NCBI GenBank assembly: GCA_902478365.1
Contig: CABSKX010000085.1
Location: 1-5,540 of the forward strand
DNA: 5,540 nucleotides
Direction: 5' to 3'
DNA from: an uncultured Collinsella sp.
Lineage (GTDB): Bacteria > Actinomycetota > Coriobacteriia > Coriobacteriales > Coriobacteriaceae
In this document: in pieces, positions 1 through 5,540 of the stretch
Layout of the letters: the number at the start of each line of letters is the position of its first letter
Position numbering within the stretch: the stretch's first letter is position 1
The notes under the pieces: generated by a model
The model's input: only the letters and a program-made list of their open reading frames with translations
The model's database searches: none
Told to the model about the DNA's origin: nothing
Made by a program: the position numbers and the translations under genes

Positions 1-26
1 TCAACGATATGGCACCGTGGGGACAC

Positions 27-92
27 ATGTATGTCAATCCTGGTCTAACAGAGCCATTGAAATTGGTATGTCTGCATGGCGATGACAGACAT
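27..92. promoter_or_regulatory. Possible extra degenerate copies of the operator motif upstream
   Basis: Positions 27-37 read TTGACATACAT on the - strand, 9 of 11 matches to the main array motif, and lie inside an imperfect palindrome GACACATGTATGTC (22-35). Positions 68-74 (ATGTCTG) form an inverted repeat with CAGACAT at 86-92, inside array site 1. These may be auxiliary sites or the control region of a gene to the left. Chance matches in AT-rich DNA are possible. Confidence 0.3.
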
Positions 93-173
93 GGTTTTCA
101 TAATGACAGATATAGTTGACATTTTCTGATAGATGCAATATATTTCTGTCATGTTGCAACGGATATCTGTCCA
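82..173. promoter_or_regulatory. Symmetric four-copy operator-like repeat array around the promoter
   Basis: Four 11-base copies of a motif with core GACAGAnAT lie here. Copies at 82-92 (ATGACAGACAT) and 103-113 (ATGACAGATAT) are on the + strand. Copies at 142-152 (reads ATGACAGAAAT on the - strand) and 163-173 (reads TGGACAGATAT on the - strand) are inverted. Start-to-start spacing is 21, 39 and 21 bp, so the array is mirror-symmetric about position 127.5, inside the promoter spacer. The 21-bp steps equal two helical turns and would put paired sites on the same DNA face. Site 2 lies just upstream of the -35 box and site 3 overlaps the -10 box and predicted transcription start, the geometry of a repressor operator. 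The likeliest binder is the XRE protein encoded just downstream, by autoregulation; this is inference. Confidence 0.7.
116..144 (+). promoter_or_regulatory. Sigma-70/SigA-type promoter of the regulator-membrane protein operon
   Basis: A perfect -35 hexamer TTGACA (116-121) is separated by 17 bases from a -10 hexamer TATATT (139-144, five of six matches to TATAAT). Transcription would start near 150-152, so the in-frame ATG at 133 cannot be the translation start from this promoter. The operator-like repeats at 103-113 and 142-152 flank and overlap it. Confidence 0.75.
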
Positions 174-181
174 TTACTACG

Positions 182-187
182 AAAGGA
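182..187 (+). promoter_or_regulatory. Ribosome binding site of the XRE regulator
   Basis: AAAGGA at 182-187 lies five bases before the ATG at 193 and decides that start. A second purine run, AAAAGGA at 202-208, precedes another in-frame ATG at 217 by eight bases. The 193 start is preferred because family members normally have about 15-20 residues before the conserved GLSQ. Confidence 0.6.
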
Positions 188-192
188 ACTCC

Positions 193-423
193 ATGCCGGG
201 CAAAAGGAACCTACGCATGAAGGCGGCGCGCGCGGCGGTTGGCCTTTCGCAAGCTGACCTGGCCGAGGTCGTGGGCGTTACGCGCCAGACCATCGGCTTG
301 ATCGAGGCGGGCGGCTACAACCCCACGCTCAATTTGTGCGTGGCAATCTGTAAAGCGCTACGCGTTACGTTGAACGACTTGTTTTGGGAAGACGAGAGCG
401 ACGTCGACCCTGACGCTCTTTAG
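193..423 (+). CDS. XRE-family helix-turn-helix transcriptional regulator (YozG-like small type)
   Basis: A predicted DNA-binding regulator of 76 residues, cytoplasmic, consisting of little more than one Cro/CI-type HTH domain. GLSQ at residues 17-20 opens the helix-turn-helix. DLAEVVGVT is the scaffold helix and turn, and RQTIGLIEAG (31-40) is the recognition helix. YNPTL (42-46) and LNDLF (60-64) are hallmarks of the small YozG/YgzD-like XRE subgroup, whose members are usually 65-80 residues long. The frame stays open upstream to an ATG at 133, but that lies before the predicted transcription start. An ATG at 151 falls almost exactly on the predicted start and could give a leaderless 90-residue form. 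The stop codon overlaps the next gene's ribosome binding site. Members of this subgroup are often encoded next to a small membrane protein gene, as here. Autoregulation through the upstream repeats is likely. The family call is firm; the targets are unknown. Confidence 0.9.
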   Translation: MPGKRNLRMKAARAAVGLSQADLAEVVGVTRQTIGLIEAGGYNPTLNLCVAICKALRVTLNDLFWEDESDVDPDAL

Positions 424-426
424 GAG
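422..426 (+). promoter_or_regulatory. Ribosome binding site of the membrane protein, overlapping the upstream stop codon
   Basis: AGGAG at 422-426 shares two bases with the regulator's TAG stop (421-423) and lies six bases before the ATG at 433. Ribosomes finishing the regulator gene would be on this site, so the two genes are probably translationally coupled. Confidence 0.75.
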
Positions 427-432
427 TTCGCT

Positions 433-1017
433 ATGAAATTTGAAGATTTAAAACTCGTGCAAAAGTGGCGTGAATATGCCGGCCCAAAGGATGAGCGCCT
501 GGAGGCCGAGAGCGCGAAGATCTACAAGATTGGTTTCGTGCTGCTTTCGTTTGGCATGTTGATGATCTTTTTCTACCAGTTTATAGCTCGACAGGTTGCG
601 TGGGTTCACAGCGACGCCAGTGAAATGCCGCATGGCTTTGCAACTCCGTTCGAGGCAGCCATGTATTTGTGGCTCGTTCTCGTGATGTTGATTTGCGCAG
701 GACTGCAAACGCGGAAGGGCTATGTCGATACCAATCGTTTTGGGCAAACCGAGCATCTTCCTGTTGGATATTTCCTGCTTGTCAGCGGTCTTAGCGGCAC
801 CGCGTTCGCGCTTGTTATTGCCGCAATGCGCTGTATCGCTGAGGCGCAGGTCGTACCGCTCGAAAGCGTCTTTTGGTTGGCGAACCTGGCCACGGGCGTG
901 TTCTGCGGTGCGACGATTTTCGCGGCCACGTTTGCTGGCCTGTGCGCAACGTTTTTCACGGCGAAAAGACGCCGTGCCAAGCTCGAGGCAGAACTCGACT
1001 CCTCTGACGACATCTAA
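433..1017 (+). CDS. Four-helix integral membrane protein paired with the XRE regulator, function unknown
   Basis: A predicted cytoplasmic-membrane protein of 194 residues. The N-terminus is charged and contains KDERLEAESAKIYKIG (about 19-34). Hydrophobic segments follow at about 32-52, 73-91, 111-132 and 147-176. The C-terminus is a basic run AKRRR (177-181) and then an acidic tail ending SSDDI. Positive charge after the last helix and the even helix count suggest both ends are cytoplasmic. The KDER-x-E-S-KIYKIG motif followed by paired helices resembles small unnamed-function membrane proteins that Firmicutes and Actinobacteria encode beside XRE regulators (DUF6773/DUF2975-like pairs). I recall this pattern and could not check it, so no family name is asserted. 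No catalytic motif, ATPase signature or obvious transporter motif is visible. It is the second gene of a two-gene operon, nine bases after the regulator. Roles in immunity or envelope stress sensing are possible but unproven. Early codons are AT-rich (TTA, AAA, TTT), unlike the large gene opposite. Confidence 0.8.
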   Translation: MKFEDLKLVQKWREYAGPKDERLEAESAKIYKIGFVLLSFGMLMIFFYQFIARQVAWVHSDASEMPHGFATPFEAAMYLWLVLVMLICAGLQTRKGYVDTNRFGQTEHLPVGYFLLVSGLSGTAFALVIAAMRCIAEAQVVPLESVFWLANLATGVFCGATIFAATFAGLCATFFTAKRRRAKLEAELDSSDDI

Positions 1018-1022
1018 TGCGT

Positions 1023-1065
1023 AATGGGCTGGCTCTGGGTATTCAGAACCAGCCCATTTGATGTT
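1023..1065 (+). terminator. Rho-independent terminator between the convergent units
   Basis: AATGGGCTGG (1023-1032) pairs perfectly with CCAGCCCATT (1049-1058). After one C-A mismatch, four more pairs (1034-1037 with 1044-1047) close on a six-base loop. The stem starts six bases after the membrane protein stop. A T-rich stretch (TTTGATGTT, 1057-1065) follows on the + strand, so it best serves the + operon. On the - strand the stem is followed by ACGCATTAG with no T-run, so termination of the large gene from the other side would be weaker. Confidence 0.65.
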
Positions 1066-1106
1066 CGATGAGCCGAGTCGGCGCCTCTCACAAAAGTAAC
1101 TAGGAG

Positions 1107-4100
1107 CTAGCGAGGCCTATCCGAATTGGCCTCATTGGCGGTGTCGATCTCGAGCGCCGTGCGGCGGGCGCTGTAGGCGACAAGGCCAGCACCAGCCGCG
1201 GCGAGTGCTGCAGCGGCTGCCGTGAGGGGAGCGTTGGCATCGCCCGTGCCCGCAAGCGCGCCCGCTTTTCCGGAGCGCTTGTTATTGCCGTGGTCCTTGC
1301 CACTGCCGGAGCTGCTTCCGCCGGAGCCGCCGCCCTCGTCAGTACCGCCGCCACTTGAGCCACCATCGCCGTCCGCCGTCATCGGGGCGTCGTGAAGCCC
1401 TGTGGCGTCCGCGCTGTCGCATACGCCGACCTGAACTTCTGAGCGTTCGCATGCCGCGTCGGGCACGTGGAGCTCGTGCAGTACAGCACCCAGCGCCGAG
1501 TTCGCGCCCGGTCGAATTTCTTCGAGCGTTACGGGATCGAGCGCCACCAGATTACGCGCCTTCGCATACAGCGTTACGCGTTTGCCCACTTCGTCGCTCC
1601 AACTCTCGGGGATGGCGAAGCTCATACGGAACTGTGCCGTGCAACCCGGTGCCAGCACGGCGTTGCCGTTGTCGGCTACCAGCGGGTGCGTTGCAAAACG
1701 TGCGCCCAGCGTCTCGATCGCGTACTTCACGTGTGCCATATCGTTGGCCGAAGCGTCCTCGGCAAGCTCTGGATCGTAGATCGAAGCCATGCGTGCGTTC
1801 ACTCCGAATCCGATGGATGCGCTGGAGAACGGCTGGCTGGAGCCCTCTCGGTACAGATCGATCGTGCCAGCGGTCAGTAAGGTGTTGCCGTCGTTTCGCA
1901 CCGTGACCATGAAGGATTCGCCTGCTGCTCCGGACACCACCGCGCCCGAGGTAGCAACGGCGCCCGTCGGAGTGGCACACGCCACCAAGGGCACTTCGAT
2001 GTCGTGCAGCTCTGCCTCGCTCTTCTCCGCGCTCACAATGTGCGTGGCGAGCGCGGAGAGCATGCCTCCCGACGTCAAAAATGTCGTTATCTGATCGACG
2101 GGATGGTCCAGCTCGCACATCACAAACGGCTCCGTGAACAGATCGCCCGCCAAGGTGCTGGCGAAGATGCGGAAGTGCTTGCCCATCACTGCAACCGGGT
2201 TGCCTTCTTCGTCGTAGGTTTGTCCCACCTTGCCATCGGTGTTCTCTACATAGAGCACGCACCTGCCGTTGTTGCTTACGCTAAACGATGCCGGGCCACA
2301 GCCTGCGGCACCCACGGGCTGCGTTGCAAATGCCGATGCGCCTCGCGTCCACGTAACATGCTGCAGCTGCTCGTTGACAGTTGCCAAAAAGCCCGTGTGC
2401 TGCGGCCACGGCACCGCGTGGGGTACTGTGGCATCTGGCGACATAACGCCCCAGCCCGCGATGGACTGGCCGATCACGGCGTACGATGCGCAGCCGCAAC
2501 CGTCTGCGGTCTCGTATGCAACGGGCACCACCATTTTGCCGTTGATATTCTCGGGCTCACCCAGCTCGATACTCGACGGTGCTTGCGGAAAGCGGAGGAC
2601 CTGACGGAACGTGAGGCTGTCGCCCAAATCATCCGACCACAGGGTAAAGCACTCCAGCGCAACCTCAGCCTCGCTGCCGAGCGCCTTTTCTGCGGTGCTT
2701 CCACGGCGGTGGAGATAGGCACCCGACAGGCGTCCGTCGACCAGCGCCTTGCCCACCGTGATGCGTGGGCACTGCAGACAATGGTGGCCATCCTCCTGAA
2801 GGCGGCCGCGCGAGATGCTGCGCCACGACGTGTGCGATACCACGCGAACTCCGTCGTTGCTGATGCGCAGGCGCACAACGGACAGCATGCCGGATGTGCT
2901 CGCCGTATCGAAATGGGTGTTGTCGCCGGCGGGGCGCTCGCCCGAGACCAGCAGCACGTAGGCGTCCTGGTTTTCTCTTCCGTCCGTATATTCCACTACG
3001 TCGAAGTCGTAATCAAATATGCCGTCGCGCTCCACGTCGCCCTCGCCAAAGCCAAGGGGGAAGTCCACGGGCGTGGGAGCGGACCACGTGCCGTTTGCCT
3101 TTGTGTGCACCACCAGGCGCGAGCGGCCATTGTCGCCGTAGCGCACCGAGGCGATACGGAACAGGCATTCTACGCCGGCGATCATTGCCAGCTTCATGTG
3201 AGCTTCGCTGAGCACGCCGGAAAACAGCACGTTGTCGCTCGAGGGCTTGATGCCGCCACGCTCGTCCTCCGATACACCAGCAGAATTGGCGTTGGGGTCC
3301 GCAACAGCGTTCGTCGCCTGCTCGATATAGGTGTACTCGTACATCGGCGCGGCGTTTTCGTCGTTCCCTATCAGTGCATGGACGAAATGCTCGATCTGTC
3401 CCGCGTCGTCGCTTTCTGCATCCGCCTCGAGCTCAATGCACGTGACCGCTTGATCCCAATCGCGCACGACAGGCGCGGCGTTTACGGCAGTGGCCTTAAC
3501 CTCGGCGCGTGCGAGCAGCTCGGCGTTGGTGACGATGGTGGCCGATGCGATAAATTGCGGCACGCCGCCCGCCTCGATGTTGCCGGGCGTGCCGAAGCGG
3601 GCATCCAGCGTGTAAGGCGTATCTCCACCCAATGCGAGCTCAGAGCGCTGGAGCACATACTGGTTGCCATTGTTCACCGACATATTCCACGAATCGAGGA
3701 GTGTGGGCCACGACCCCGACCAAGCCTTGGTGGTCCACTTGAACATTACGAACTGGAGTATCACATCGACATCGACGTCTGCACCTACGCGCAGTCGCGG
3801 AAGCTGGTGCCCGTCCGCCTTCTCATACCCAATGAACAGCGTGAGGGATGCGGCGCCGCGCACGGCAGACGAGGCGACGCCTGCAACGCCGGCGCCAAAG
3901 GTGACGGCAAGCCCGATCTGGATGGTGAACGATCCCGACGTATTGGAATAGTCGAGCGAAATGTTCTTGAAAAACGCCGCGCCGCTGCCGTGCGTGTGGG
4001 CGCCCACGGCGAGCGCCAGTTTTGCCAGCACCCAGGGGTTGACGTTTAGGAAAAACGGCACCGGTCCCAAGGTGAACTGCTCGGTCCAATTGAGGTCGGT

Positions 4101-5474
4101 TTTTACCTGGAAGAGGGCCTTAATATTGCCAAATGCGGGATCGTTGTTGTCACCCCAGGTTTTGCCCACCCAGTCGTAGGCGAGCGATCCGTACAGCTGC
4201 GTGGCGATATCCATCGTGAACAGCAGTGTGCAATGGTGGCGAAGGAGCTTAGTGTTCCTTGGATCGGTGCCCGAACCGGCACTCATACTCTTGTACTGAT
4301 TCCACTTCCCCTCCATTTCGTCGAGGTAGCGGTTTGCCTGCTTGGCGCCCGACTCGCGTGGCGATTTCTTCCAGTATTCCGGATCCGGATTGCCCGAATC
4401 GTTCATGTAGCCGACCGGTTTGTATCCTCCGCCAAACAGTACGTACCCGGCAAACGAGAAATCGAACAGAATGGGGAACGATGGCATCCAGCACGTGAAC
4501 TTATTGCCGCCGATGCCGGGAAATGCCGCGGGGAAATCAAACGGAGTTATCTCTTGGTCCATGGTGGTGGGGACGATAGTGGTCGAGCCGGATTCCGCCT
4601 TTGCCGCCGGCGCGGTGACAACGGCCATGGGGGAGGAGAGCGTGTAGGTTTTGCCTTGATAGTCGAGCACAAAGCGCAGCTTGCACCCTTCTTCCAGAAG
4701 GCCCGATGCCGCGTCGAGAAACTTGTCTTCGAGTGTGAACGTCGCCAGATTATCCGCGCCCGATGCGCTGGCCTTGACTTGGCCAATCTGCGTGACGGTT
4801 TCGGGCGAGCTGTCCGTGGCGGGCATTACCTTGTTGATGCGCAGCGTTGCCTGTCCGCCCTGTGGCAGATGTGCCTGCACGGTAAAGGCGTGCGTATCGG
4901 GCTGCTCGTTTGCCGTGTCGTCCTTCGGCAATGCCATAAACGTGGCGTCGGCGTACTGGATGTCCCATTCGTCGAACGTGAGCTGTCGAAAGTACGGCTC
5001 GCCATCGGAGAGCGGACGTGTGGGTGCGGTAATGGCGGTGCCGCCTTGGACACGCGCGAGGGGAATCTCGACATCGCGGTAGCCTGCCGTGCTAATGGAG
5101 ATGCCGCCGTTAAAGTCGTATGCGTCGAGAAGCGTTACCTCGTCCACGTAGCCTTCCGAAAGAGGCGCGACCTCAAAGATTGCCGTGCCTTCGTCATCGG
5201 TCGTGGCGGTGAGCTGCTTGCCTGCGGCATAGCGCGATGTGAGCGTGACCTGGGCACCCGCGATGGGCGTATTCTTGTTGGCGACGTCGACCACGACCAC
5301 ACCAAACATGGTGCGCGAGAGAACGAGCACCCTGAAGGGGTCTTTTTCGTCGGCATAGGCTTCGGTGGGCGCGAACGGCAATATGAAGGCGTTTGCGCTT
5401 CCCGGCACGCGCGGCAACATAATGCTCGCCAGCGAGGACGCTCCGGCAACAAGTAACGAACGGCGATCAAGCAT
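1107..5474 (-). CDS. Very large Tat-exported, multidomain cell-surface protein with LAxTG anchor
   Basis: About 1455 residues from the ATG at 5474, chosen because GGGAG lies six bases upstream and the twin-arginine leader begins there. An ATG at 5498 would add eight residues but has no ribosome binding site. The frame stays open to the window edge, so a longer start cannot be fully excluded. Layout, numbered from 5474: Tat signal peptide 1-29; carboxypeptidase-regulatory-like beta domain about 56-142 (PIAGAQVTL, then DDEGTAIFEV); a second beta domain about 157-287; an aromatic and glycine-rich central region 308-597 with alternating amphipathic strands; a probable beta-propeller about 737-1165 with sialidase-like strand pairs such as RLVVHTKANGTWSAPTPV; an Ig-like domain about 1177-1337 (FMVTVRNDGNTLLTAGTIDL, CARDB/NEW3-like); a Gly/Ser linker 1363-1403; and LAGTG, a hydrophobic span and RR at 1407-1438. 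No catalytic motif is recognised; adhesion or ligand binding is the best guess. The layout resembles unstudied giant surface proteins of gut bacteria. It is transcribed toward the + operon and its promoter lies outside the window. Confidence 0.85.
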   Translation of the reverse strand: MLDRRSLLVAGASSLASIMLPRVPGSANAFILPFAPTEAYADEKDPFRVLVLSRTMFGVVVVDVANKNTPIAGAQVTLTSRYAAGKQLTATTDDEGTAIFEVAPLSEGYVDEVTLLDAYDFNGGISISTAGYRDVEIPLARVQGGTAITAPTRPLSDGEPYFRQLTFDEWDIQYADATFMALPKDDTANEQPDTHAFTVQAHLPQGGQATLRINKVMPATDSSPETVTQIGQVKASASGADNLATFTLEDKFLDAASGLLEEGCKLRFVLDYQGKTYTLSSPMAVVTAPAAKAESGSTTIVPTTMDQEITPFDFPAAFPGIGGNKFTCWMPSFPILFDFSFAGYVLFGGGYKPVGYMNDSGNPDPEYWKKSPRESGAKQANRYLDEMEGKWNQYKSMSAGSGTDPRNTKLLRHHCTLLFTMDIATQLYGSLAYDWVGKTWGDNNDPAFGNIKALFQVKTDLNWTEQFTLGPVPFFLNVNPWVLAKLALAVGAHTHGSGAAFFKNISLDYSNTSGSFTIQIGLAVTFGAGVAGVASSAVRGAASLTLFIGYEKADGHQLPRLRVGADVDVDVILQFVMFKWTTKAWSGSWPTLLDSWNMSVNNGNQYVLQRSELALGGDTPYTLDARFGTPGNIEAGGVPQFIASATIVTNAELLARAEVKATAVNAAPVVRDWDQAVTCIELEADAESDDAGQIEHFVHALIGNDENAAPMYEYTYIEQATNAVADPNANSAGVSEDERGGIKPSSDNVLFSGVLSEAHMKLAMIAGVECLFRIASVRYGDNGRSRLVVHTKANGTWSAPTPVDFPLGFGEGDVERDGIFDYDFDVVEYTDGRENQDAYVLLVSGERPAGDNTHFDTASTSGMLSVVRLRISNDGVRVVSHTSWRSISRGRLQEDGHHCLQCPRITVGKALVDGRLSGAYLHRRGSTAEKALGSEAEVALECFTLWSDDLGDSLTFRQVLRFPQAPSSIELGEPENINGKMVVPVAYETADGCGCASYAVIGQSIAGWGVMSPDATVPHAVPWPQHTGFLATVNEQLQHVTWTRGASAFATQPVGAAGCGPASFSVSNNGRCVLYVENTDGKVGQTYDEEGNPVAVMGKHFRIFASTLAGDLFTEPFVMCELDHPVDQITTFLTSGGMLSALATHIVSAEKSEAELHDIEVPLVACATPTGAVATSGAVVSGAAGESFMVTVRNDGNTLLTAGTIDLYREGSSQPFSSASIGFGVNARMASIYDPELAEDASANDMAHVKYAIETLGARFATHPLVADNGNAVLAPGCTAQFRMSFAIPESWSDEVGKRVTLYAKARNLVALDPVTLEEIRPGANSALGAVLHELHVPDAACERSEVQVGVCDSADATGLHDAPMTADGDGGSSGGGTDEGGGSGGSSSGSGKDHGNNKRSGKAGALAGTGDANAPLTAAAAALAAAGAGLVAYSARRTALEIDTANEANSDRPR
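1161..1256 (-). other. C-terminal LAxTG cell-wall sorting signal of the large protein
   Basis: LAGTG (codons at 1242-1256) is followed by an Ala-rich hydrophobic span of about 23 residues and then RR. Pentapeptide, membrane span and positive charge are the three parts of a sortase substrate. LAxTG rather than LPxTG is the form recognised by class E sortases of high-GC actinobacteria (established knowledge). A Gly/Ser linker precedes it, as in wall-spanning proteins. The tail after RR is unusually long (17 residues, ending SDRPR), so simple membrane anchoring is an alternative. Confidence 0.7.
5388..5474 (-). other. Twin-arginine (Tat) signal peptide of the large protein
   Basis: The first residues are MLDRRSLLVAG. 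The DRRSLL motif fits the Tat consensus (S/T-RR-x-hydrophobic-L), and a moderately hydrophobic stretch (LLVAGASSLASIML) follows. A basic residue and PGSANA precede cleavage, with an AxA site (ANA, 27-29) before FILPF. It predicts export of a folded protein across the cytoplasmic membrane. Confidence 0.75.
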
Positions 5475-5480
5475 CTTTGG

Positions 5481-5485
5481 CTCCC
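5481..5485 (-). promoter_or_regulatory. Ribosome binding site of the large surface protein
   Basis: On the - strand GGGAG (5485 to 5481) lies six bases before the ATG at 5474. The alternative ATG at 5498 is preceded by TTTCCTCCG, which cannot pair with 16S rRNA as a Shine-Dalgarno site. This favours 5474. Confidence 0.55.
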
Positions 5486-5540
5486 ATCCCGCAAACATCG
5501 GAGGAAATAATCCAATTTTGCGAGAAGGTGCCCCGTGGCG

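Noticed and set aside
3..119. Open frame of 38 codons entering from the left edge, possibly the 3' end of an upstream gene
   Set aside because: Short, and it runs through the operator repeats and into the -35 box. No domain is recognisable, and all three + frames here are short. It could only be settled with sequence to the left.
448..1024. Smaller open frames on both strands overlapping the membrane protein gene
   Set aside because: They overlap a gene with a clear ribosome binding site and four membrane helices, and their translations show no domain-like pattern.
1071..1083. Small palindrome GCCGAGTCGGC as a second terminator for the - strand gene
   Set aside because: The stem is only four or five pairs with a minimal loop and no following T-run.
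2004..4049. 681-codon + strand open frame opposite the large gene
   Set aside because: It is codon-aligned antisense to the surface protein gene, rich in Arg/Cys/His, has no ribosome binding site or recognisable domain, and is explained by absence of TTA/CTA/TCA codons on the other strand.
4233..5456. 407-codon + strand open frame opposite the 5' half of the large gene
   Set aside because: Same antisense codon-aligned register and composition; no family motif and no plausible ribosome binding site.
5500..5540. GGAGG on the + strand at 5500-5504 as a ribosome binding site of a rightward gene
   Set aside because: No ATG or GTG lies at suitable spacing; the nearest start-like codon is a TTG 13 bases on, and the region is the leader of the - strand gene.

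Overview
The window looks like chromosomal DNA of a high-GC Gram-positive bacterium. Evidence for this is the GC-rich codon use of the large gene, strong AGGAG/AAAGGA-type ribosome binding sites, and a secreted protein that ends in an LAxTG-type sortase signal. A gut-type Coriobacteriia actinobacterium (Collinsella, Olsenella or Eggerthella relatives) would fit. That assignment is inference from style only; no taxonomic marker gene is present.

Layout: two transcription units converge. On the + strand, an AT-rich control region (1-192) carries a near-consensus sigma-70-type promoter and a symmetric array of short repeats. It drives a compact two-gene operon: a 76-residue XRE-type helix-turn-helix regulator (193-423) and a 194-residue four-helix membrane protein (433-1017). 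The second gene's ribosome binding site overlaps the first gene's stop codon. A stem-loop terminator follows at 1023-1065. On the - strand, one very large gene (5474 down to 1107) fills nearly all the rest. It encodes a predicted surface protein of about 1455 residues with a Tat signal peptide, a carboxypeptidase-regulatory-like beta domain, an amphipathic beta-rich central region, a probable beta-propeller, an Ig-like (CARDB/NEW3-like) domain, a Gly/Ser linker and a C-terminal LAGTG + hydrophobic + RR anchor.

How the parts work together: the regulator probably controls its own operon through the repeats that bracket the promoter, and the membrane protein is its co-expressed partner of unknown function. 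The large protein is probably exported folded by Tat and then fixed to the wall or membrane, where its beta domains could bind a ligand or surface. No sequence evidence links the two units beyond adjacency.

The most interesting items are the four-copy mirror-symmetric operator array (21-39-21 bp spacing), the pairing of a Tat leader with a sortase-type anchor on one very large protein, and that protein's uncharacterised architecture. There is no gene-free stretch longer than about 190 bases, and I see no tRNA, rRNA, CRISPR array or insertion sequence.
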